A stretch of DNA of 5,605 bases from Arenicella sp. (lineage in GTDB: Bacteria; Pseudomonadota; Gammaproteobacteria; Arenicellales; Arenicellaceae): assembly GCA_016763815.1 (NCBI GenBank), contig JAESTB010000557.1:1-5605 (forward strand). The letters are read 5' to 3'. The notes beneath the pieces are model-generated. The model saw nothing but the letters and a program-made list of their open reading frames with translations, was not told where the DNA came from and ran no database searches. Position numbers and translations under genes: made by a program. Shown here piece after piece: positions 1-5,605 of the stretch; position 1 is the stretch's first letter; every line of letters starts with the position of its first letter.

Positions 1-20
1 GAACAAACGAATTAAAACTA

Positions 21-26
21 GAGGAA
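21..26 (+). promoter_or_regulatory. Ribosome binding site of the MttB-like gene
   Basis: A purine-rich GAGGAA lies 5 bases before the ATG at 32, which is normal Shine-Dalgarno spacing. The reading frame is open upstream to the window edge, so this site is what fixes the start at 32. Only 31 bases precede the gene, so its promoter or upstream operon partner cannot be seen. Confidence 0.8.
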
Positions 27-31
27 TTATC

Positions 32-1567
32 ATGGCCAGAGAACGTAGAGGTGGCGGCCGAAGCCGCAGAATAGCGCAGGCAGCCAGTGCAGAGTCGACC
101 GCACCAGCCTATATCAAACGTAAGATTCCCTATTATGAGGTGCTGGACGATGCATCGCTGAGTATCATCGAAAACAACGCTGAAATCATTCTTGAAGAAA
201 TTGGTATCAATTTTACCGATGATGAAGAAACAATGGATATCTTTCGCGATGCGGGTGCCTCAATTGATGGTGACCGCGTGCGTTTTCCTAGAGCAATGTG
301 CCGTGATTTAGTTCAGGCCACCGCGCAAAAAGAATTCACTCAGCACGCGCGAAACCCCAAACGTAATGTGCAAATCGGTGGCGATAATATGGTGCTGGTT
401 CCAGCTTATGGACCGCCATTTGTTTATGACCTTGACGGTGGTCGGCGTTACGCCACTATCGAAGATTTTAATAACTTCGTAAAGCTAGCCTACATGTCAG
501 AGAACTTGCATCATTCGGGCGGCACTATTTGCGAACCGGTTGACCTGCCGGTTAACAAGCGCCACTTTGATATGGTTTACGCGCATCTCAAATATTCAGA
601 TAAACCATTTATGGGCTCAGTTACTGCGCCAGAGCGTGCGGAAGATTCTGTGGCAATGGCGAAAATTGTGTTTGGCGATGAGTTTGTCGACCAAAATTGC
701 GTCTTGGTCAACCTTATTAATGCCAACTCGCCAATGGCCTTTGACGGCACCATGGTGGGTCCGTTAAAGGTCTACGCGCGCAATAATCAAGCCTGTATCG
801 TCACGCCATTTATTGTCGCTGGCGCGATGTCGCCAGTATCGGCAGCCGGTGTTGCGGCACAAAGTCTGGCTGAAGGGCTGGCGGGTATGGCCTTGGTACA
901 GTTGGTTCGCCCTGGCGCACCGATGATCTATGGTAATTTTGTTAGCTCAATGTCGATGCAATCAGGTGCGCCAACTTTTGGTACACCCGAGGCCGGTCAA
1001 GTAATGAATATAGGTGGCGCATTAGCGCGCCGACTCGGTGTTCCATATAGAAGCGGCGGCGGCTTTACCTCATCCAAACTACCCGATGCACAAGCCGGTT
1101 ATGAAGCCGCCAACACCATGAACGCCACCTTGAATGCTGGGGTCAATTTCGCACTGCATACCGCTGGTTGGTTAGAGGGGGGATTATCGATGGGCTATGA
1201 AAAGTTTATTATGGATGCTGACCAAGCTGGTATGTTGCGAGTATCGGCTGAAGGTGTCGATATGAGTGAAAACGGTCAGGCAATGGATGCGCTTCGTGAA
1301 GTCGGCCCAGGTCAGCATTTTTTGGGGTGTGAGCATACCCAGCGAAACTTTAAGAGCGCGTTTTATCCGTCCAGTCTGGCGGATAATAATAGTTACGAAG
1401 CTTGGGTCGAAGACGGCAGTCAAGATATGCAAAAACGAGCCAATGCTCAATATAAGAAGATGCTGAAGGATTACACCTTGCCACCACTCGATACTGAGAT
1501 CGATGCCAAATTGATTGCCTATATGGAACAGCGCAAAGGTAGTTTTGAAGATTCAAATATCTCGTAG
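32..1567 (+). CDS. MttB-family (trimethylamine methyltransferase-like) corrinoid methyltransferase, non-pyrrolysine type
   Basis: The family moves a methyl group from a methylated amine to a cobalamin-binding partner protein in the cytoplasm. The 511 residues match the usual full length of about 470-520. Visible signs are a basic Arg/Gly-rich N-terminus (residues 1-13), a helical entry segment typical of the family (about 40-60, ILEEIGINF), VPAYGPPFVYDLDGG (123-137), the GGTICEPVDLP block (163-173), and a Gly-rich conserved stretch, SGGGFTSSKLPDAQAGYE (341-358). These fit a TIM-barrel methyltransferase. No internal amber codon occurs, so this is not the pyrrolysine-containing trimethylamine enzyme. 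Known non-Pyl relatives such as MtgB use glycine betaine or other quaternary amines, so the substrate is open. The gene ends in TAG. No corrinoid protein (MttC-like) or reactivase is in the window. Family assignment is firm; substrate is unknown. Confidence 0.9.
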   Translation: MARERRGGGRSRRIAQAASAESTAPAYIKRKIPYYEVLDDASLSIIENNAEIILEEIGINFTDDEETMDIFRDAGASIDGDRVRFPRAMCRDLVQATAQKEFTQHARNPKRNVQIGGDNMVLVPAYGPPFVYDLDGGRRYATIEDFNNFVKLAYMSENLHHSGGTICEPVDLPVNKRHFDMVYAHLKYSDKPFMGSVTAPERAEDSVAMAKIVFGDEFVDQNCVLVNLINANSPMAFDGTMVGPLKVYARNNQACIVTPFIVAGAMSPVSAAGVAAQSLAEGLAGMALVQLVRPGAPMIYGNFVSSMSMQSGAPTFGTPEAGQVMNIGGALARRLGVPYRSGGGFTSSKLPDAQAGYEAANTMNATLNAGVNFALHTAGWLEGGLSMGYEKFIMDADQAGMLRVSAEGVDMSENGQAMDALREVGPGQHFLGCEHTQRNFKSAFYPSSLADNNSYEAWVEDGSQDMQKRANAQYKKMLKDYTLPPLDTEIDAKLIAYMEQRKGSFEDSNIS

Positions 1568-1579
1568 GCTAAAGCACCA

Positions 1580-1604
1580 GGCTCTTGTTTATTTGAAAAG
1601 AGCC
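1580..1604 (+). terminator. Possible transcription terminator hairpin after the MttB-like gene
   Basis: GGCTCTT (1580-1586) and AAGAGCC (1598-1604) are exact reverse complements, giving a 7-bp stem with an 11-base AT-rich loop, starting 12 bases after the stop codon. No U-run follows, so it is not a textbook intrinsic terminator. It may slow polymerase, protect the mRNA 3' end, or do nothing. A second AAGAGCC at 1649-1655 could compete for the same left arm. Confidence 0.4.
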
Positions 1605-1661
1605 CATAGCTTGGACGAACCCATAGCTTGGATGAACCCATAGCTTGGAAGAGCCTTTAGC
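1599..1661. repeat. Tandem array of a 17-bp unit, about 3.7 copies
   Basis: Three 17-bp units at 1599-1615, 1616-1632 and 1633-1649 share an exact 13-base core, CCCATAGCTTGGA. They differ only in the four bases before it: AGAG, CGAA, TGAA. A degenerate fourth unit, AGAGCCTTTAGC, follows at 1650-1661 and matches the first unit at 10 of 12 positions. Copies abut with no spacers, so this is a short direct tandem repeat rather than a CRISPR. A 17-bp period is not a multiple of three and the array is outside any gene. Replication slippage is the likely origin. Confidence 0.9.
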
Positions 1662-1796
1662 GGCAAAGGATAAGTGAAAGGGCCAAACCGGCGTTAGATC
1701 TCAAACTTAAATTACATCAGTGACGTTAAATTTAAACGGCTTATGGTATCTTTGAATTCTTGTTAGAAACCCTCTTAAGCCGACATCTTCCTTTAT
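1662..1796. promoter_or_regulatory. Intergenic leader of the receptor gene with a weak promoter candidate
   Basis: This is non-coding, AT-rich sequence. The best sigma70-like pair I see is GTGACG (1720-1725) and TATGGT (1742-1747), 16 bases apart, each matching four of six consensus positions. An AT-rich near-palindrome, CGTTAAATTTAAACG (1724-1738), sits in the spacer and could be a regulator site. I see no Fur box or riboswitch that I can defend. No Shine-Dalgarno sequence precedes the ATG at 1797; the bases just before it are pyrimidine-rich. Confidence 0.25.
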
Positions 1797-3848
1797 ATGA
1801 ATTATTTTCCTGCGTGCCGACTCAGCGTCGTTGTACTGGCGTCATTGTTTACCTCTATTACTGAGGCTTCTGATCAATTAGAGCAAGTCTCGGTAATAGG
1901 CACTCGCTCACCACAACCAGTATCGTTACAGGCGGCTAATGTCTCGCTGATAAACAAAGAAGAGCTTGAACGGGTCAGCGCTGTTCATATCCAACAAACC
2001 TTGAATCGAGTGCCCGGTGTTAGTTTGCAGCGTGGTAACGGCCAAGAATCGTTGCCGGGCATACGCTCTGCAGTACTCACCGGGGCGGGCGCGTGCGGCA
2101 GTGTGTTAATTCTCGAGGATGCGATACCAGTGCGCGGAGCGGGTGTTTGTAATGTTAATGAGTTATTCGACACCCATTTTGAGCAAGCTGAACGCATAGA
2201 GGTTGTTCGAGGGGCTAATACTGCATTCTATGGCTCAAACGCACTGACCGGCAGCGTCAATGTAGTCTTGCCGAGTGAAGGGCAAAACCAGGCCTCGTTG
2301 GAACTAGGCGCTAATGATTATGTTCGAGGTAAAGCGGCTTTTTCTTACGATGGCGGGCGAGTCTATGCATCGATTACTGATGATGGTGGTTACCGTGACG
2401 ACTCAGGTTATACGCAACAAAAATTTAGTTGGCGACACGCCGAGCAGGTAGGGCGATGGCAGCTTAACGCAGGTGCCACCTATACTAATTTGGACCAACA
2501 AACAGCGGGTTTTATCGTCGGTAGAGACGCCTACAAGAACCGATCTTTGGCACGTCAAAATTTAGACCCTGAAGCATTCAGAAAAACTAATTCATTAAGA
2601 GCGTGGTTAAAGGCTTCGACCGAACTAGCGAACGGTGCGGATGCCAGCGGTACGATTTATATTCGTGATACCGATATGGATTTTCGACTGCATTTTTTAC
2701 CAGGTGACCCGCTAGAGCAAAACGCACAAACTGGTTTTGGTTGGCAGTCCGCTATTACTTTTAAACCGAATCAGTCGCTGAATTGGACTATTGGCTTTGA
2801 TGGTGACATTACCGATAGTGAATTACAGCAAACACAAGACCAAGCAACCCAAGGTTCAGCGTTTCTACGAGCGACTATTCCAACCGGAGTGCATTATGAC
2901 TATCAAGTTGACGCACAGCAAATCGCGCTGTTCACGCACGCCGACTGGTCGATTGCTGAGCAATGGCGGTTAGTCGCTGGTGCACGCTTGGAGAGAACCG
3001 AGTACGACTACGATAATTTAGGCTTAGATGGGCGCACTCGAGATGACGGCAGCGAATGTGGATTTGGCGGTTGCCGATACAGCCGCCCGGCTGATCGAGA
3101 GGATAGCTTTACCCATCTATCACCAAAGCTCGAATTACATTACCAAGCAAATGACGCCTGGCGATTTACTTTAGCGCTGGCGGATTCATTTCGTGCGCCT
3201 CAAGCGACTGAATTATATCGTCTACAACGTGCGCAAAACGTGGCTGATTTAGACATTGTTGAATCAGTCAGTGTCGAATTAACCGCACAATACCAAGCCG
3301 ACTCTTTGCAATTCAGCGCGTCGCTGTACCGATTAGATATCGATAATCTAATTATTCGCGACAGCTCGTTCTTTAACGTTGATGGTCAAAGCACCCTTAG
3401 TCAGGGTGTCGAATTTAGTCTGCGGCAGGCCTTAAGTGAAATGTGGTCTTGGCGAGTTGTCGGGTCATTTGCTGAACATGAATATACTTCGGACTTAATT
3501 GTCGGCGATAGAAATTTCAATGGTAATACGGTGGATACAGCGCCAGAGTTTTTCGGTAGCCTATTCTTAACTTGGCAAGCTAGTGACCGAGCCAGTGTCG
3601 AAATGGAAGTACAACGAGTATCGAGTTATTTCTTAGACCCAAGTAATGACAGCGAGTATGAGGGCCATACTTTAGTCAATACTAGGGCTAACGTTGCGTT
3701 AGACGAGCATTGGGCTTTTGGCCTGCGTTTACTTAATATTACTGACCAACGTTATGCCGAGCGAGCCGATTTCACTAGCTTCACCGATGAGCGATATTTC
3801 CCCGGGCAACCTCGTTCGATTTTTGCTGAAGCACGCTACCGCTTTTGA
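1797..3848 (+). CDS. TonB-dependent outer-membrane receptor, substrate unknown
   Basis: Such receptors pull scarce or bulky ligands across the outer membrane using TonB-ExbBD energy. The 683-residue protein has a signal peptide (about 1-24: Arg8, hydrophobic VVVLASLF core, likely cleavage after TEA), a TonB-box-like EQVSVIGTR (29-37), and a plug domain (about 38-160) with QQTLNRVPGVSLQ, LEDAIPV, RIEVVRGANTAFYGSNALTG and VNVV. A beta-barrel follows, with SFRAPQATELY (464-474), LLNITDQRYAE (645-655) and a C-terminal RYRF ending in Phe, the outer-membrane insertion signal. Cys100 and Cys118 in the plug and Cys421 and Cys426 in a predicted outer loop could form disulfides. The ATG is the only plausible start, because an in-frame TAA lies at 1776-1778, although it lacks a Shine-Dalgarno sequence. 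The length suits siderophore, vitamin or haem-type receptors, but no motif names the ligand. Confidence 0.93.
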   Translation: MNYFPACRLSVVVLASLFTSITEASDQLEQVSVIGTRSPQPVSLQAANVSLINKEELERVSAVHIQQTLNRVPGVSLQRGNGQESLPGIRSAVLTGAGACGSVLILEDAIPVRGAGVCNVNELFDTHFEQAERIEVVRGANTAFYGSNALTGSVNVVLPSEGQNQASLELGANDYVRGKAAFSYDGGRVYASITDDGGYRDDSGYTQQKFSWRHAEQVGRWQLNAGATYTNLDQQTAGFIVGRDAYKNRSLARQNLDPEAFRKTNSLRAWLKASTELANGADASGTIYIRDTDMDFRLHFLPGDPLEQNAQTGFGWQSAITFKPNQSLNWTIGFDGDITDSELQQTQDQATQGSAFLRATIPTGVHYDYQVDAQQIALFTHADWSIAEQWRLVAGARLERTEYDYDNLGLDGRTRDDGSECGFGGCRYSRPADREDSFTHLSPKLELHYQANDAWRFTLALADSFRAPQATELYRLQRAQNVADLDIVESVSVELTAQYQADSLQFSASLYRLDIDNLIIRDSSFFNVDGQSTLSQGVEFSLRQALSEMWSWRVVGSFAEHEYTSDLIVGDRNFNGNTVDTAPEFFGSLFLTWQASDRASVEMEVQRVSSYFLDPSNDSEYEGHTLVNTRANVALDEHWAFGLRLLNITDQRYAERADFTSFTDERYFPGQPRSIFAEARYRF

Positions 3849-3876
3849 CATTAGTTAATATTAGATCTGCTATTCT
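3845..3876 (+). promoter_or_regulatory. Candidate promoter for the monooxygenase gene
   Basis: A perfect -35 hexamer, TTGACA (3845-3850), overlaps the TGA stop of the receptor gene. An extended -10-like TGCTATTCT (3868-3876) follows, with a TG motif one base before TATTCT. The spacer to TATTCT is 20 bases, longer than the ideal 17, which lowers confidence; the TG extension could partly compensate. Transcription would start near 3883 and leave a leader of about 70 bases. Confidence 0.35.
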
Positions 3877-3954
3877 GACTTTATTAAAGAGACCTCAGCA
3901 TAACTCGACGAACGAATAAAAATGCCTGCAGCTGTTTTATTTCGCCGCTGAGCC
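3849..3954. other. Short intergenic region with a nine-residue upstream reading frame
   Basis: Apart from the promoter candidate, this gap holds an ATG at 3922 in the same frame as the monooxygenase. It is closed by TGA at 3949-3951, three bases before the ATG at 3955, and would encode MPAAVLFRR. No Shine-Dalgarno sequence precedes it, so translation is doubtful. It does show that the monooxygenase cannot start upstream of 3955. No terminator hairpin with a U-run is visible after the receptor gene. Confidence 0.3.
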
Positions 3955-5448
3955 ATGCTGAGATCTCAAAATAATAAAAATGAGATTAGTGATTCGGTGC
4001 AGATAATAAAGACAGTCATTATTGGGTCGGGGTTTGGCGGCCTGTGTATGGGTATTAAGCTTAAACAAACGGGCGACGATGACTTTATTATTCTTGAAAA
4101 GGCTGACGATTTAGGCGGCACTTGGCGAGAAAATACTTACCCAGGGGCCGAATGCGATATTCCGTCAGCGCTCTATAGCTACTCGTTTGAGCATAATTCA
4201 GAGTGGCAATTTAAGTGGTCTGGTCAACAGCAAATCCTCAAGTACCAACACGATACCGCCACCAAATACGGATTGGGCGAACATCTTAAATACCAATCTG
4301 AAGTCAACAGTCTGGTGTTCAACGAGGTTGAACAACGTTGGACCGTAAGCACCACTGATGGCGAGCAATTTAAGGCCCAGCATGTGGTTTGCGCTATTGG
4401 CCAGTTACATAAGCTAGCGACCCCAGAATTTGCCGATGTTGATCAGTTTAACGGACCGTTATTCCATTCCGGCAAGTGGGATCATTCAGTTGATCTAAAA
4501 GGCAAAAAAATAGCGGTTATTGGTAATGCAGCAAGCGCCGTTCAGTTCATTCCCGAAATAGCTAAAGTGGCTAAACATCTGACTATTTTTCAACGTAGCC
4601 CTAATTGGATATTGGCCAAAGTTGATCGCCCATACTCAAAGAGAGAGCAACAGTTGTCCGCTAAGTACCCATTCGTAGCAAAATTATACCGACGATGTAT
4701 CTGGGCGCTTGGCGAATATGGCGTGCTACCCGCAATTAAGGGTAACCCGGTCTCAAAATGGTTAGTCAGAAAAGCCTGCTTAGCGAATTTGAACAAGCAT
4801 GTCAGCGACCCAGAGCTACGAGCGAAGCTAACGCCCGATTACCCCGTTGGTGCTAAAAGAGTCTTGTTTAGTGACCATTATTTTCCGACTCTGGCGAGAG
4901 ACAATGTCAGTTTAAATTCCGATGGCGTGGCTTCGTTTAAGGCAACGGGAGTGGTAGATAAATTAGGTAACGAAACCGACGCTGATGTGATTATTTATGG
5001 CACCGGTTTTCAGACCAACCCCTTTCTTGCCGATATCGAGGTTATCGGAGTAGGGCAGCGCAGTATCAGAGACGCATGGAGCGACGGCGCACAGGCTTAT
5101 TTAGGCATGTCTACTCATGGTTTTCCCAATCTTCATCTGCTTTATGGCCCGAACACTAATCTTGGACACACGTCGATAATTATAATGCTTGAAGCACAAG
5201 CTGATTACGTAATTCAGGCGATGGGTAATTTGGATCAGCTCGCTAAGCAATCGTGTGAGGTTAAAAGTGAGGTTGAACAACAATACAATCAAGGGCTTCA
5301 GGCGCGGCTGTCAACCATGGCTTTTAGCAAGATTGAAAACAGCTGGTACAAAGACGGTGACAAGGTTACCAATAATTGGGCTGGTGGTACTCGAGAGTAT
5401 GTAAAACGGTTAAAAAAAATAGATATGGCGGCCTACACCTTAAGGTGA
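3955..5448 (+). CDS. FAD/NADPH-dependent monooxygenase, Baeyer-Villiger / flavin-monooxygenase superfamily
   Basis: A soluble flavoprotein expected to use NADPH and O2 to insert oxygen into a ketone (giving an ester or lactone) or to oxidise N or S atoms. Seen in 497 residues: FAD Rossmann motif GSGFGG (24-29), GGTW (54-57), the family block YPGAECDIPSALYSYSFE (62-79), fingerprint FNGPLFHSGKWDH (165-177), which fits FxGxxxHxxxW with Asp instead of the usual Pro after Trp, a second dinucleotide motif GNAASA (190-195) in place of GxGxxG/A, FQRSPNW (212-218), a GTGF motif (349-352), GPNTNLGHTSIIIMLEAQ (398-415) and a C-terminal SWY...WAGGTREY (463-482). The last two blocks resemble the Baeyer-Villiger subfamily related to 4-hydroxyacetophenone monooxygenase more than classical N-oxidising FMOs. 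The ATG at 3955 lacks a good ribosome site; GTG at 3997 is an alternative start that keeps the whole FAD motif. The next gene follows after 41 bases, so they are probably co-transcribed. Confidence 0.88.
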   Translation: MLRSQNNKNEISDSVQIIKTVIIGSGFGGLCMGIKLKQTGDDDFIILEKADDLGGTWRENTYPGAECDIPSALYSYSFEHNSEWQFKWSGQQQILKYQHDTATKYGLGEHLKYQSEVNSLVFNEVEQRWTVSTTDGEQFKAQHVVCAIGQLHKLATPEFADVDQFNGPLFHSGKWDHSVDLKGKKIAVIGNAASAVQFIPEIAKVAKHLTIFQRSPNWILAKVDRPYSKREQQLSAKYPFVAKLYRRCIWALGEYGVLPAIKGNPVSKWLVRKACLANLNKHVSDPELRAKLTPDYPVGAKRVLFSDHYFPTLARDNVSLNSDGVASFKATGVVDKLGNETDADVIIYGTGFQTNPFLADIEVIGVGQRSIRDAWSDGAQAYLGMSTHGFPNLHLLYGPNTNLGHTSIIIMLEAQADYVIQAMGNLDQLAKQSCEVKSEVEQQYNQGLQARLSTMAFSKIENSWYKDGDKVTNNWAGGTREYVKRLKKIDMAAYTLR

Positions 5449-5478
5449 GAGCACGCTAATAAAATAGTTTAAACAATT

Positions 5479-5483
5479 GGAGG
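5479..5483 (+). promoter_or_regulatory. Strong ribosome binding site of the last gene
   Basis: GGAGG ends six bases before the ATG at 5490. It is the best Shine-Dalgarno match in the window and firmly sets the start of the partial gene, although only 38 codons are visible. No terminator or clear promoter lies between the monooxygenase stop and this site. Confidence 0.85.
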
Positions 5484-5489
5484 CACTAG

Positions 5490-5605
5490 ATGGGCGAAAC
5501 GAGAAAAATTTGGGACTTTGTGTATCAAGAATTTGGCGTAAAGAATCCGCCGTTGGATGAAAAGGCGCTGAGCATTTACGTAGAGGAGCACGCCAATAAA
5601 TTCCC
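5490..5605 (+). CDS. Partial gene, possibly the N-terminus of an acyl-CoA synthetase (AMP-binding enzyme)
   Basis: The frame opens at ATG 5490 behind a strong GGAGG site and stays open to the window edge, giving 38 complete codons; the 3' end is cut off. The protein begins MGETRKIWDFVYQEFG and ends LSIYVEEHANKF, followed by a partial CC codon that must be Pro. The pattern of a short helix with Glu-x-x-Ala followed by Phe-Pro (here EEHANKF-P) is how many acyl-CoA synthetases and other adenylate-forming ligases begin, just before the 'D..A' segment. That is recall of a family pattern, not a catalytic motif; the AMP-binding signature would lie beyond the window. It lies 41 bases after the monooxygenase on the same strand, suggesting one operon. 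As a real gene start it is well supported; the product name is tentative. Confidence 0.45.
   Translation, partial: MGETRKIWDFVYQEFGVKNPPLDEKALSIYVEEHANKF

Noticed and set aside
1184..1556. Antisense open frames opposite the end of the MttB-like gene
   Set aside because: They overlap a strongly conserved gene, have no ribosome site or recognisable domain, and look like codon-bias shadows. The same holds for the other overlapping frames within the receptor and monooxygenase genes.
1565..1609. TAG stop of the MttB-like gene as a pyrrolysine codon, since classical mttB genes read amber as Pyl
   Set aside because: The protein is already full length at 511 residues. Reading through adds only 13 codons before another TAG at 1607-1609, and Pyl sits inside the barrel, not at the C-terminus.
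1599..1661. CRISPR-like array
   Set aside because: The 17-bp units abut directly, with no unique spacers and no cas genes, so it is a plain tandem repeat.
1696..1705. AGATCTCAAA shared between the receptor leader (1696-1705) and the monooxygenase start (3961-3970) as a common operator
   Set aside because: A shared 10-mer is expected several times by chance in a window this size, and the two sites sit at different positions relative to their genes.
1662..1796. Cobalamin riboswitch or Fur box before the TonB receptor
   Set aside because: I could not find the conserved B12-box pattern or a convincing 19-bp Fur-type inverted repeat; the AT-rich near-palindrome at 1724-1738 is too short and imperfect to claim either.
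5467..5474. GTTTAAAC palindrome between the last two genes
   Set aside because: An 8-base palindrome in AT-rich sequence is not significant alone, and no repeat or hairpin extends it.

Overview
The window looks like chromosomal DNA from a Gram-negative bacterium. A TonB-dependent outer-membrane receptor requires an outer membrane. The moderate GC content, the protein style, and an MttB-type methyltransferase beside a Baeyer-Villiger-type flavoprotein suggest an aerobic, possibly marine, proteobacterium; gammaproteobacterium is my best guess. That taxonomic call is inference, because no rRNA or marker gene is present.

Layout: four genes, all on the + strand. (1) 32-1567 is a complete MttB-family (trimethylamine methyltransferase-like) protein without pyrrolysine, preceded by a good ribosome binding site. 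(2) 1568-1796 is a 229-bp gap holding a 7-bp hairpin that runs into a short tandem array of a 17-bp unit, followed by an AT-rich stretch with a weak promoter candidate. (3) 1797-3848 is a complete TonB-dependent receptor with signal peptide, plug and barrel. (4) 3849-3954 is a 106-bp gap with a TTGACA box overlapping the receptor stop codon and an extended -10-like element. (5) 3955-5448 is a complete FAD/NADPH monooxygenase of the Baeyer-Villiger/flavin-monooxygenase superfamily. (6) After 41 bp and a strong GGAGG site, a fourth gene starts at 5490 and runs off the window; its 38 visible residues fit the N-terminus of an acyl-CoA synthetase, but only tentatively.

How they may work together: the monooxygenase and the fourth gene are close enough to be one operon. 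The receptor could import a substrate too large or too rare for porins, the monooxygenase could oxidise a ketone or other soft nucleophile, and a CoA ligase could activate the resulting acid. The MttB-like enzyme would demethylate a quaternary or tertiary amine onto a corrinoid protein that is not in the window. The hairpin and repeat array separate it from the receptor, so it may belong to a different transcript. The substrate of the whole set cannot be read from the sequence.

I saw no tRNA, rRNA, CRISPR array, insertion sequence or phage gene. I did not find a clearly new system. The most unusual non-coding element is the hairpin and repeat array at 1580-1661.
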